Shown piece after piece: positions 9,880-20,800 of a stretch of DNA of 64,000 bases (the stretch's first letter is position 1; each line of letters starts with the position of its first letter). The stretch is from Fragilariopsis cylindrus CCMP1102 (taxonomy: Eukaryota; Bacillariophyta; Bacillariophyceae; Bacillariales; Bacillariaceae). The notes beneath the pieces were generated by a model. The model saw only the letters and a program-made list of their open reading frames with translations. It was not told where the DNA came from and ran no database searches. The position numbers were made by a program, and so were the translations under genes. The stretch lies in the NCBI GenBank assembly GCA_900095095.1, contig FMBT01000311.1:62001-126000 (forward strand). Reading direction: 5' to 3'.

Positions 9880-12264
9880 AGTAGTGTTCATGTTTGTCGG
9901 TCTCGTCGTCTTTATGTAATTGTTATTCTCGGTATATATGTTTTGTTTTCTAGCAAGTTTCTAAGTGACGTCATAACACGCTTGTCGACTTTATATATCC
10001 CTAGTAATAATGAACTCGTTACCGACAATATAAGCTACGAACTTATTCGATCTTATCATGTAAAACCTACTGATGAAGATGAAGGTCAAATTCTTTCTAT
10101 TATTAAAGGTCTAGAAAGTAAAAATAAAATTGAAGAAAATCATGAATATAAACGCCTAATGAAACATATAAAGGTTATCAAACAAGCATACGAAGACTTG
10201 CTAATGAACGACAGTAGCAGTAGCAGTAGCAGCAGCAGCAGCAGCGACACACGTACACGATCAATTAATAAAAACATTGTGTATATTCAAGAAGAAGAAG
10301 GAGAAGAAGAAGAGGTTCAACTACAGGAAGTCCCGACATTTACCAAAAGCACAAACCACAAATCAGATCGGAACAACAGCAACAAGAACAACAACCACTT
10401 ATATGAATATTTCTTCGAAGGATGGGAACGATATGTTGATATCGATGCACCATTAGATTGGAAGATTCTTACATTATCTTCTTTTTGCGATTGCAATGAG
10501 GATGATGGCAAAGGAAGAGAATTTAATATGAATAGCGAGGGTGATAGTGGTAGCAGTAAACTGTCTAGCGTAAGCGCTGATGTTATTAGAAGGTTGTATC
10601 GAATTCGTGCATCTAAAATCTTTGCAAAAGGAAAAGGAGATACTTGGGTACACTGGTCTCCTTATTATTCATCAACCAACAGCAAGGGCCTAAAAGCATA
10701 CCTGATTAATCGTGAGGGAATGGAAAGTGTCATAAACTTTGTGAACAACATCGATGGAATGAACCAATTGAAACAGACATGGACGAACAGGTTAATTGCA
10801 TGTAATAATCATGGTGGTGGGAATAATCATAACTGTGCATTTTTACCAGAAGAGGGTCTATTTTACCATGCAATGAAGATGACGACGGCGACGACGAAGG
10901 TGGCAGATAGTTCTTCGTTGTTGACGATGTGGGATGGTGGAGTATATTCATCTACGGTTCCATGTGTTACTACAACCAAACATAGAGATATTCCCAGTAA
11001 TTATGATATGAATGGAAGACAAGATGAAGATGATGGTGGCGCTGCAGCGGCAACAGCCACAGCAACCATTGTCACTTCTTCTTATTCCTCTTCTGCCGCA
11101 GAATATTCCATGACGACGATTAGAAGAGGAAACGAAGAAACAAATATGGTAGAGGAAAAGAATGACTTTGACACAGGAAGTATTCTTATTATCACGAGTA
11201 TAAGAATAAAAAATTACAATGATTTCATTCAAAACATGAACTGGATCTATGCTGATTCTAAAGAATTGATAAAAGTTCATGCAACCAACAACGGCGACAG
11301 GAATAATATTGTATTGGATGATCATGATAACAACAAAGATAACAATAACCATAGTAATAATAACGTGCGATGGCAAATTAAAGTAGTGGTCACCCATAAA
11401 CAATTGTTAGGACCAATTGAAAAGTGCATCGAAGACAACTTCAACAGAAACAGTGTATTGAATTTTGTTGTTGTTGTTAATGAACAAAAATTTAATAAAT
11501 TTGTATGGGTATCAGAAAACATACATTTAATGTCACAATATGATAAGGTTCTTATGACAGATTCTGATATAAGGATTGCTGGTAGTGCCTATAAGACGTT
11601 TCTACGGAAATCATCATCGTCGCTTATTGCTAGTCCCATTCGAGAAGGATTGGATACTTCCTTGTTCCACCAACGAAGGAATTTTGATTATTCTTTTAAT
11701 GATTTAATTTTCGGTGGCGATGCACGAAGTTGGATGGGAATAGGTAAAGACAAAAAAACAAAAAAAAAGCAAACTCGTTGGAAGTTAGAACAATTTGGTG
11801 TTGTTAATGCTTTCGAGGTAGGGTTCACTGATGTATATTTTGTACTATTTGATAGTCAATTTGCATCATGGTTCTTTCCTCAAGTTTTGACAGATGACTA
11901 TTTGAATAAATATATATCAGATTGGGGAGTTCCCAATATATGGTGTGGGGCAGCTAAACAGTACAACCCGAATCTTACATCTTGTGCTCTTGTTACAACA
12001 TCAAATATACATGGAGATACAAAATCAATTGGATGGCAAGGGTTAGATTCTTATATTGACGAGGGAAGACTGATACAGGAAAACCTTAAGAAAGATTTCA
12101 AAGAGTGGTTTACTTATTCGATTTGGCCGATCATCCAGTATTGTACTATTAATGGAGAAGACGAAGGAGGAGGAGAACAAGCGTTGGTAAATGAAGATAT
12201 ACAATTCAACATTACAAAGAAGAATGATGAATGTTATGATAATCTAGGAAATTCAATCAATTAG
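9622..12264 (+). CDS. Type II membrane glycosyltransferase candidate, DUF707-like
   Basis: 880 aa, intronless. Residues 1-88 are the duplicated Asn/Ser-rich cytosolic leader. One signal anchor follows at about 95-115 (LYVIVILGIYVLFSSKFL), then a low-complexity stem with Ser and Glu runs. The folded C-terminal half has VLMTDSDIRIAG, where Asp647-Ser-Asp649 is a DxD-type metal motif after a beta-strand. It continues with a P-I-REG segment, then VVNAFEVGFTDVYFVLFDSQ and YISDWGVPNIWCGAA. This order (strand-DxDI, then E.....PVFS-like, then W..V..HGWG-like) resembles DUF707 proteins of plants and bacteria, which are thought to be glycosyltransferases. The resemblance is by eye and moderate. The location would be Golgi, facing the lumen. 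Either ATG 9622 or 9754 could start translation. A decayed copy of its C-terminal part lies downstream at 12437-12567. Confidence 0.6.
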   Translation: MTKMAESNNKNNSSSTIDATTIIITRSADDGKHNNSNIKRRNSIMTKMAGSNNKNNSSSTIDATTIIITRSADDGKHNNSNIKRRNSSVHVCRSRRLYVIVILGIYVLFSSKFLSDVITRLSTLYIPSNNELVTDNISYELIRSYHVKPTDEDEGQILSIIKGLESKNKIEENHEYKRLMKHIKVIKQAYEDLLMNDSSSSSSSSSSSDTRTRSINKNIVYIQEEEGEEEEVQLQEVPTFTKSTNHKSDRNNSNKNNNHLYEYFFEGWERYVDIDAPLDWKILTLSSFCDCNEDDGKGREFNMNSEGDSGSSKLSSVSADVIRRLYRIRASKIFAKGKGDTWVHWSPYYSSTNSKGLKAYLINREGMESVINFVNNIDGMNQLKQTWTNRLIACNNHGGGNNHNCAFLPEEGLFYHAMKMTTATTKVADSSSLLTMWDGGVYSSTVPCVTTTKHRDIPSNYDMNGRQDEDDGGAAAATATATIVTSSYSSSAAEYSMTTIRRGNEETNMVEEKNDFDTGSILIITSIRIKNYNDFIQNMNWIYADSKELIKVHATNNGDRNNIVLDDHDNNKDNNNHSNNNVRWQIKVVVTHKQLLGPIEKCIEDNFNRNSVLNFVVVVNEQKFNKFVWVSENIHLMSQYDKVLMTDSDIRIAGSAYKTFLRKSSSSLIASPIREGLDTSLFHQRRNFDYSFNDLIFGGDARSWMGIGKDKKTKKKQTRWKLEQFGVVNAFEVGFTDVYFVLFDSQFASWFFPQVLTDDYLNKYISDWGVPNIWCGAAKQYNPNLTSCALVTTSNIHGDTKSIGWQGLDSYIDEGRLIQENLKKDFKEWFTYSIWPIIQYCTINGEDEGGGEQALVNEDIQFNITKKNDECYDNLGNSIN

Positions 12265-12436
12265 TACTACGTACGCACGTACGTGGGTGCATTGCGTAAT
12301 CAAATATGTGTTTAACTACCTCTCAAATTAATCTTATAGTTTAAAGATCGTTTCTTTTTTATATCTATTATTACAAGATTTATTTATTTATTATTTCTGT
12401 GTGTAAGTTATATAATGAAAGTCCTCGTATTAGTCT

Positions 12437-12567
12437 TCGGGTGGGGGGAGGGGGGGGGGGGGTTCCAGATATATGGTGTAAGGGAAGCATACAGCCCAAA
12501 TTTTGTTTGCACCTTTTGCTCCTCTTGTTGCAAGATCAAATAATGTATACACGGAGATAAAAATATT
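12437..12567 (+). pseudogene. Decayed partial duplicate of the glycosyltransferase C-terminus
   Basis: Bases 12463-12567 align to 11931-12025 of the gene just upstream. Shared strings include ATATATGGTGT, ACAG...CCC.AAT.TT, TGCTC.TCTTGTT.CAA.ATCAAAT and GGAGATA.AAA, with small gaps and many substitutions. Immediately before it, a G-rich run replaces the GATTGGGGAGTTCCC of the gene. No open frame persists. It covers only about 100 bp, so it is a remnant of a local tandem duplication or an alternative 3' end. Confidence 0.7.
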
Positions 12568-12854
12568 CATCATCGTCATTGTAATCGATGGCATGGCGTC
12601 CCCATCATTTACTTTTTTGATTGTAATGTAATCGTTGATCTATAGCACATCGTACGTGTTGACATCCCAACAACAATCAGAGGAAATGTTTATTGTATGA
12701 CACGGAAGCTTGTCTGTCCCATCATATGGAAATGTAACTCTCTTAGATGAGAATATGACATGTATGCATAGTACGGTCCATCATACTGTCCATTGTACAT
12801 GTACTTCAAGTATGTTACTGTGTGAAAAATTGATATTGTCCCATATACTATTAA

Positions 12855-13176
12855 CTGATGACGAGATGATTGGTTGCTGTTGCTGTTGCTGTTGCTGTTC
12901 TGGTCTCCATATAGTCTCAGGCTGCGGATCTATCGGTGAGCACATGCCTGCATCTGCCGCAGAACCTGAGTCCTATACGGTACTAATAGACTCCGCCATC
13001 GTGGATCACTCGCTTCAGGGATCGCATCCTTCTGAAGTTCTATCCATTGGGATAGATCTTGCTCCCACCAGAACTGGGTTCCAGAGGGAGTACCTGGACT
13101 TCTTGTAGTTGTTTTACAGCATCGATGCCATCGATGCTGTTGCTATTGCTGTTGCTGATGACGAGATGATTGGTTG
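12855..13176. repeat. 22-bp exact direct repeat, 300 bp apart, flanking a GC-richer segment
   Basis: CTGATGACGAGATGATTGGT followed by TG occurs at 12855-12876 and 13155-13176, each followed or preceded by TGT/TGC trinucleotide runs. The enclosed segment (about 12900-13135) has a different composition. On the minus strand it reads as an open, Trp-rich peptide of roughly 55 residues (FWWEQDLSQWIELQKDAIPE). It could be an inserted gene fragment or an exon of an unrecognised gene. Confidence 0.5.
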
Positions 13177-13909
13177 TTGTTGTTGTTGTTGTTGTAGAGT
13201 AATAAAATTATTTTTAAATTATTGGCGATACATTTCTTCTTCTTCTTCTTCTTCCTATAAAATGAATCAGCAACCGCCACCGATCATCATCGTCGTCTTC
13301 TTGGTATCTTTCCTCCTGTTTTATTCTTGTGTGCTCTTCTCATTGGTTTGATTTTTATCTTAAATTTAGTTCATCGTCGATATTGATTGAATCAATCATG
13401 AACTATTTTTTTTTTAAATAATAACGTTCCTTCCTTGTACTAACTGCTGTACTGAAGTACTGAAAAGAAACCTTAACTTAAGGTTTTTCTATTCAATAAA
13501 ATACTTTGTTCGCGACTCAACCACAGGGCCAGGCAAAACATTGATTCATATTCGATGATTTCCATTTGAGCTGAACCAATCATTCAGCAAAGTACTTATT
13601 TGAAACACGTGCAAGAGTCAAGAGGTAAGTGACAGTAACACGTCCTGTCCTCATTTTTAATTACCATAGATAGTTCGTCCAAAAATAATTTATCTTTTGT
13701 GCTTTTGGATCCTACTACCGTACTTTACTTCTTTGTGAGATACAATACAATACTTCAGTACCTTAATATAGAGGGACGTGCTACTTGCTACACATGCATA
13801 CCAGAAGTATCAGGGAAATCAGTTGATAGTTGGGTCCGGCACGACCATTATAAGAACAAAACAACGACAAACGAAAAAGCAAGCAAGCGGTAGAAAGAAA
13901 GCAAGAAAG

Positions 13910-16252
13910 ATGAAACAATCCGTAGCTGCTATTGTTGGTACAAATAATAATGCTGATAATCTCGCAGTCTCAGCCTCTCACTTATATTCATATGAATCAG
14001 CTGTAAATGCATTATTATCACCAGGACTACATCAATCAATAACAAAAGAAGATATTTTGAAATCATCACTTCGAAGGACAAAAACTGTAGCAGATATGCG
14101 GTATTATTGGAATAAAATTTTAAAATATAATCGTCATACAAATAATGTCAATACAAACGATGATGATCAAAAAAAGAATAAAAAGAAACCATTATTAATA
14201 CATATCACTGGTACAAAAGGAAAAGGTTCTACCGCATGTATGTGTGAAAATATATTACGTTCTAATGGATATAAAACAGGATTATTTACAAGTCCACATT
14301 TAATTAATATCAGAGAACGTATACGATATAATGGTCAACCCATCAATGAAAAATTATTCAGTGATGTATACTGGAAAATACGTCAGGCATTCGAAGTTGA
14401 TGAATCTGATGAAACCTCCGATGAAGAAGTTGATCCACCACCAAAATTACCAGGATATTTTCGTATGTTAACATTAATGGGAATGTATACATTCTTATAC
14501 GAACTATCAGATGATGTTGATGTGATTATATTAGAAGTTGGTATGGGTGGACGATATGATGCCACTAATTTCCTTGATACTACCAATACTACTACTACTA
14601 CTACTACTGCTGCAACAACGAATTCTAATAACTATTGTTCCTATTTTCAACGTGTCGTATATGGTGTTACTTTATTAGATTTAGATCATACACGAATACT
14701 TGGTACTACATTAAAACAAATTGCATGGGAAAAAGGTGGTATATTTTCAATGAATAAATTAAATCCGAATGGTATATCATCATCTACATCATCTACTACT
14801 AGTACATCAAAATTGTTGTCAGAACCAAAATCAAATTCAAAATCCACAACTACAGAAAAAGAAGAAACAGATGATAAAGATGAACCATCATCATCGACAT
14901 CATCGACATCATCATCTTCATCGAACAAGAAGTATTATATCTTAGATAGTAATACATCTGAGGTTATAAATATGATGAAAAGCTGTGCACGTGTTGAAGG
15001 TGGAGGTGGAAATGAAAATGAAAATGAAAATAAGAATGAAGAACTAGTTTTAGTAGATTCAAATGGAATAGAATTAAAAGATGCATTGTTGTCTTCTTCT
15101 TCTTTAGCTTTAGGTCTTGCAGGAAATCATCAATATGGTAATGCTACATTAGCTTTAGAATTATGTCAAGCCGTTACTCGTACTACTACACGTAATTACG
15201 ATGATAATGACGACGTTGATGACGTCAAAAGAAGAAGAACAACTACAACGGCGAATAAAATCGAATTGGATTCATCTGTAACGTTAAATGCATTGTCAAG
15301 TGCAAAATGGCCTGGAAGATGTCAAACATTGATGTGGTCATCGTCATCGTCGTCGTTGCCATTCGATGATGATCACAACAGGAGCAATAAGAAGAAGAAT
15401 GTAAGATTTTATCTTGATGGAGCACATACTCCACAATCATTAGATGCAACAGTGGAATGGTTTCGATCAAAGAGTAACAGTAGCAGCAGCAGTAACGGGA
15501 CTGGTAGTGGTGAGACTGATGGTGGTGGTAGTGGTAGTGGTGGTGGCGATGAGAAACCACAATCATCACCACCACTACTACCTATTTTAGTTTTTAATTG
15601 TAGTCATGAACGCAATCCTGTTGAATTATTAGAGTTGTTATTAAAACACCAATCTGGTTTTTCTCGTGTATACTTTGCTCAAAGTGATACCTCACGACCA
15701 TCACCTATTGCAAAAGCATCCGCAGAAAGTCTCTTGAAAGAACGTGGTATTACAATCCGAGAAGAATTATTGGCTGATGAAGGAAAAAAAACTGACGATG
15801 ATAGTGAAGGCGAAATAGAAGGAAAAATGAACACAAAGACAACGACATGGCAAGAAACTCTTGCAATCATATGGAAACATCTTCTAATACAATCAACGGC
15901 GGATACCAAATCAGCATCAACATCAGCATCAGCATTAGTATCGTTGTCCCAGACAAGAGATCAAGATAGTAGTAGTATTATTCGTTGCAATATGACTGCT
16001 AATGAAATAGTACAAGAAATATCGTTATTGGTACAACAGCAACAACAAAAACATAGAGGAGATAACGATGACGATGACGATAACGATGACAGCAAAACAA
16101 CGTTACCGTTACAAGAAGTCTTTGTAACAGGATCATTGTATCTAGTTGGATCATTTTTAACAGCATTAGGATGGACTGAGGAATCATCACCAACATCACC
16201 ATCACCATCATCGTCGTCATCATCGACTTTAGCATCAACCACAATACAATAA
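13910..16252 (+). CDS. Folylpolyglutamate synthase
   Basis: 780 aa from the first in-frame ATG. It adds glutamates to tetrahydrofolate using ATP, which retains folate in the cell and is needed for one-carbon metabolism. The P-loop is GTKGKGST at residues 101-108, followed by TGLFTSPHLINIRERIR (the folate-binding loop of the family). VIILEVGMGGRYDATN and WEKGGIF complete the Mur-ligase-type centre. AGNHQYGNA, WPGRCQ, FYLDGAHTPQS (about 503-511) and VFNCSHERNP mark the C-terminal domain. The enzyme is usually 430-590 aa; the excess here is low-complexity insertions. These are a Thr run near 225, Ser/Thr/Lys/Glu segments near 285-345, and Ser/Gly near 525-550. They fall between conserved blocks and probably form surface loops. 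No clear presequence, so cytosolic or undetermined. The 3' end is convergent with the four-TM gene. Confidence 0.93.
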   Translation: MKQSVAAIVGTNNNADNLAVSASHLYSYESAVNALLSPGLHQSITKEDILKSSLRRTKTVADMRYYWNKILKYNRHTNNVNTNDDDQKKNKKKPLLIHITGTKGKGSTACMCENILRSNGYKTGLFTSPHLINIRERIRYNGQPINEKLFSDVYWKIRQAFEVDESDETSDEEVDPPPKLPGYFRMLTLMGMYTFLYELSDDVDVIILEVGMGGRYDATNFLDTTNTTTTTTTAATTNSNNYCSYFQRVVYGVTLLDLDHTRILGTTLKQIAWEKGGIFSMNKLNPNGISSSTSSTTSTSKLLSEPKSNSKSTTTEKEETDDKDEPSSSTSSTSSSSSNKKYYILDSNTSEVINMMKSCARVEGGGGNENENENKNEELVLVDSNGIELKDALLSSSSLALGLAGNHQYGNATLALELCQAVTRTTTRNYDDNDDVDDVKRRRTTTTANKIELDSSVTLNALSSAKWPGRCQTLMWSSSSSSLPFDDDHNRSNKKKNVRFYLDGAHTPQSLDATVEWFRSKSNSSSSSNGTGSGETDGGGSGSGGGDEKPQSSPPLLPILVFNCSHERNPVELLELLLKHQSGFSRVYFAQSDTSRPSPIAKASAESLLKERGITIREELLADEGKKTDDDSEGEIEGKMNTKTTTWQETLAIIWKHLLIQSTADTKSASTSASALVSLSQTRDQDSSSIIRCNMTANEIVQEISLLVQQQQQKHRGDNDDDDDNDDSKTTLPLQEVFVTGSLYLVGSFLTALGWTEESSPTSPSPSSSSSSTLASTTIQ

Positions 16253-16502
16253 TGCCATCATAGAACAAGTACAACGCTTTAAATAAAACTAAGAATAAAA
16301 AACTTCACTACAGTATCGTTTAGACTTAATTTACATTATTATTTATTTTCACTATCTGAATTATCTCTTTTTTTTTTTTTTTTGGCCGAATTGACTACAG
16401 CAACAAACTGAAAAAAAGACAAAATATCAATAGCGATTGATGGATGGATGGACGAAAGAAGTTCAGTATCTGAATGAATGAATGAATCATTACAAAGAAT
16501 AT

Positions 16503-17096
16503 TTATTTGGAAGTACTATCAATATCGGCTCCGGTAGTTGCAGCTGCAGTTGTTGGTGCGATATACGCATGTGCTTGATCCACTAATTCACGTCCAGTAT
16601 CATGTAAATATTCTTCTTCTACATAATTATCTTTGGTTAATACACCATTACGTATTTCATAGGTTAAGACAATATGTGGAAATACAACAATTGCTGTTAC
16701 AAAGAAACCAATCCATGATAATAATACAGCATCCATAATTAAGGCCACTAAAAACCCTCCAGTGGCTAGATACATGGCCCATAATTCAAATGTTTTTGCA
16801 CCATATAAACCAATTGAACTTAATAGTAATCCAGGTAATCCAGCCGCAAATGTTGCACCAATTGATTTCCAAAACATATTATCACGTATACTTGCTACTA
16901 AACAACCAACAATGATCATTGATATATTAAATGAATTAATAAATATACATCCAATTCTCATATCACATATACCAAATAATGTAAATGGACGTCTACCTCC
17001 TGATGTTGCTGTACTACTTGTGCCTTTGACATCATCATCATTGTCATCACCACTACCACCATCAACATAATCAGTTGCTTCTTCTACATCACTCAT
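16503..17096 (-). CDS. Four-TM membrane protein, paralogue A
   Basis: 197 aa, intronless. An acidic, disordered N-terminus (about 45 aa) leads to FGICDMRIGCIFIN, then four hydrophobic segments: about 52-70, 80-97, 106-124 and 127-147. After the fourth comes FPHIVLTYEIRNGVLT and a cytosolic-type tail with YVEEEYLHDTGRELVDQAHAYI. The gene shares this architecture with 39987-40968 and 57010-57591: a C-D-x-R motif before TM1, (F/Y)PHhVLTxEhxxGhL after TM4, then Y.EEEY....GR(E/D)hV..A..YI. I do not recognise the family. The layout resembles tetraspanning (MARVEL/claudin-size) proteins, but no signature of those is seen. Confidence 0.75.
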   Translation of the reverse strand: MSDVEEATDYVDGGSGDDNDDDVKGTSSTATSGGRRPFTLFGICDMRIGCIFINSFNISMIIVGCLVASIRDNMFWKSIGATFAAGLPGLLLSSIGLYGAKTFELWAMYLATGGFLVALIMDAVLLSWIGFFVTAIVVFPHIVLTYEIRNGVLTKDNYVEEEYLHDTGRELVDQAHAYIAPTTAAATTGADIDSTSK

Positions 17097-17850
17097 GATC
17101 TACAGGTATTTTTTGATTTGAATTTAGAATTTACTTTGTTATCTTGTCTTCTTGTTTGTTTAATAAGTGAATTCTTGTTTACTTCGAGGGAGTGCTTGCA
17201 TGGCTGCGTTGTAATTCGAAATTGCTCATCGATTTCTACTATTCTTTGTCGCGTTATTAATTAGTAAAATTAAAATTAAATCGCAAAAGATAGTGAATCT
17301 TGATGGCCTTCCTCGAATTCGTCGATAAACGCGACCAAAATTCTATCCGTTGCTCTACAGTATGAATTGATGCTTCCGCCACCATGATACTAAGCTTTTA
17401 GGGAATTTGTTTTGGGGGGAGAATTGAACATCTAGGTCAGCTGTAAAATGCAGGAGCCCCCCGCCCCTTCATTAAATAAAAACGTACCCAGGCTAAAGTA
17501 GAAGTATGTCTGAGACTAGAATAGTCGTTGTGCAATGATGCGGTGTTTCTTAAATTTCAAATCTCTAAAAAGCACGCCAACCACTAAAGCATATCAACAA
17601 TACTAAGGGAAGAAAAATCACCGTCGAACCCATCACAACCGTAGCAGCACACCCTTTAAAAATCAACAGATTGAAGATATCTAAACGACGGTACTGTAAC
17701 AAGACAACAAGGCGAGAAGGGAGTCGAGTAGTCGAGTCTAACTCCTGCTGTATTTTGCCTGCCTGACTGCCTGATTTTCCACTTGAATAATTAACAGGTA
17801 GGTCGTCTGACCAGATACAGTAGATACTTCGTATTTTAAATGCAATACCA
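17097..17850. promoter_or_regulatory. Divergent upstream region
   Basis: 750 bp between the starts of four-TM gene A (-) and the NCA2-type gene (+). No gene seen. A C-run (about 17458-17466) and short AT-rich strings are the only features. Both promoters must lie here. Confidence 0.4.
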
Positions 17851-20800
17851 ATGACGACAATGACAATTACAATTACAACAACGATGTTGTTATTGTTTTC
17901 AATATTATTTTCGGCACAACCTATTTATGCAAAGATACGTATTCCTTCGACATTCCTAACAAATGCTCAGCAGCAGCACGACAACAGCAACAAAAACGAG
18001 AAGCAGGAGCAGCAACCGCAGCAACAACAACAAGAAACTGAGAAAGGAGATTCTGATAATAATAATCATCGTTACAGCAGTAGTATTGAAATTGATGATC
18101 AAACGGCTACTGCTACTGCTACTACGCCTGATGATGCGATAATATATGAATCAGGTGATGATACAGTTCTTCACGACGCTGTGAACAATAATGATGATAA
18201 CGACTACGAAACTATTTTTAACAATTGGATGGGGTATCCAAATAAAAATATCATCGACGATTACAATCACGACGACAACGACCATAAAAATAATATCATC
18301 AATAATGATCGCGATAATCATCATCATTATGGAAAAGGTAGTAGTACCACCGCATCATCCTATTTATTATTTGCTAGTAGTAAATCACATCAATTATTTT
18401 CAATTGCTGAACAACGATTAAAGAAATTGAAACTTGTTAAGAATCAATTAGAACGTATTGTACATCAATTAGTTGTATTTACATATAAAACAACCAATGA
18501 TATAATTAGATATAAATTCCCGGTTGGGATTGTTACTGCCTATGTAACAACAAAGGTACTATCCAAGTTTATACATAAAGTTATACAAAAGGGAAGAAAG
18601 AATAAAAAGAAAATGAATGGTGAAGATGAAAATAATAGTGGTTATGCGGACGATGATGATGAGAATGATGATGCACTGGATACATACCGATACGTATTAC
18701 GACATACAGGTCGCGCATTAGATTTAGATGGTGATGATGTCACATCCTATAGATACAATGGTGGTATTGAACGGGTACGATCAAGATTGATCCGATCCGC
18801 TTTTTCGAATACCATTACATCGTCATCATCATCTTTGTTATCACCAATGTCATTGATGGATTATACGTATGATGATGACTATGATCATTCTGATTTAGAA
18901 CAACCACCATACGATGACACTGACAATGACACTGATGATAGCGATGAACAAGGGCGAGGAAATACCTCGAATAGTAGTAGTAGTACTACTACACGTATGA
19001 AGAATGAATATCAAGAACATAGACGACGGATTGTCCTACAACGTAAACTTATTGAAACATTGAATACAGCACTAACAATAGAATTTGTTCCAGGTGGATC
19101 ACATTCAGAATATGTACGTCAAATGATTCCATCTTTATCCAAGGCAGAAGAATATGCAAATCAATTAGGTATTGTTCTTGATGATCATCCAGCAAAGAAG
19201 ATGGATACTACTACTACCCGTAGCAGCAACAAAAATGGTGGTACTGGTACTGTTCCTACTGATATTGATACTGATATGTTACAACTTATGAAGATTGGTT
19301 TACAAACTGCTGAAATTCGTGTGTTAGATTCACATTTACGTTCGATACGTGATCGATTAATCCGTACGACGTATCGATTAAATCGTACCGTACGGTATTG
19401 GAAACGTAAAGTTGAATCGATATCATCGTCATCGTCGTCATCATCGTCGTCGAGTAGCACACGCAGTAGTAGTACCAGTACATCAGTCAGCTACGGACCA
19501 GGAAGGAAAACGTTTTTATCGAAATTGAATAGACGTTTTAGGAGATTTTTTGATTCTAGTACAGGTGCCGGTGATGGTAGTAATAATAGTTTACTCGAAG
19601 GTGATCGATTACGGTTAGCTTTCGCAGAAGCTGCATATAATGCAGAAATTATACGACTAGGGAAAGTCCTATTTTTACTAAATGAGCGTCCGTATGAAAT
19701 GTCCGATTCTACATTGACAAATGCATTAGTCGAACAACAACAAAATCGAGAAAAACAAGAGCAGGAACAGTACCAACAACAGCTACTAGATAAACAATGG
19801 GAGGAAGGATTGGATTATTCTTCTTCGTCTTCGCCACGGGAAGACGACTACAATACTGATGGAACTGATGATAACGGACCAATTGCAAGGGTGCATAGGA
19901 TGGTTGTAACAATGACGGACAAACTTAAGAAGAATCCAGCAACGGAAGATATAATTTCCACGAAGCACGATAGATGGAAAAATACGGGCCTACTACTAGC
20001 AGGATTATCACATCCACTCTCTGCTCTTGGTTTGACGCCGTCAAAACCATCGGCTTTCCTGTCACGTCTTTCTGCAAAGCGTAAGAATAGAAAACTTCTC
20101 CTCCGTCGTGCAGGAAAAGGGGGTAGTGGTGAAAAAACTATACGCAATAAGTTTTTTACTTTTCGATTCAATGCTGATGGGCGTGGGAAATTTTCTGTAC
20201 AGACATACGATGAGGGCAGTGTTACCATTGAAAGTGATACGGCACAGAAAATTCTTCTACGAAATTACGAAAATGATCAACGTCCTTGGCTAGATTCAGC
20301 TGCTAAGTGGACACTTCAAGCGAGAGGATTGGTTGTTGATGTTATCAGTGAAACAGTCCAAGCTAGTATCCATCCATCGTCATATATTAGTGGTGGAGGT
20401 GGCAGTGGCAGTAGTAAGGGTGGAATTAGTAGTAGCACCCACAACTATTACTTCAATGAAGCGAATCCGAACTTACGTAGTAAAAATAAAAATAATGATA
20501 ACAATAATAAAAGCAAATCCCCTGCAAACGAATTAGCAGATCTCGAATCTACGTGGCGGATTCGTCAATACAATAATGATCGACACAGCGGCGGCGACAG
20601 CAGCGACAATGGCGATCGTGACCTCGTCACGGGGACATCATCATCGGTGTCAGAATCACGATCTAAAACGTTACTGTCATCAATACTGCCGTCGTCATCA
20701 TCTTTACCTTCGTTGACGTCTTCGACCACAAAATTCAATCTTCAACAACGCCAATGGTATCTTGTGTATGAAATGTCCCGTGATATCAATCGGTTGCGTC

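Larger units (their letters stand above)
12265..13909. other. Intergenic region with pseudogene scrap, repeat pair and exon-like fragment
   Basis: 1.6 kb between the glycosyltransferase and folylpolyglutamate synthase genes. It contains a G-run (about 12443-12461), the decayed gene copy, a 22-bp exact repeat pair exactly 300 bp apart, a GC-richer exon-like segment between those repeats, and TGT/TTC microsatellites near 13177-13254. No intact gene is supported. The plus-strand frames at 12710-13351 are dominated by repeat-coded Cys and Ser. Confidence 0.45.

Noticed and set aside
12710-13351. Plus-strand frames that look like two small proteins
   Set aside because: Their bulk is Cys and Ser runs from TGT/TTC repeats. 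The only protein-like segment reads on the opposite strand.
13778-13909. Extension of folylpolyglutamate synthase to 13778
   Set aside because: The upstream start is GTG and not ATG. The first in-frame ATG is 13910, just before the conserved region.
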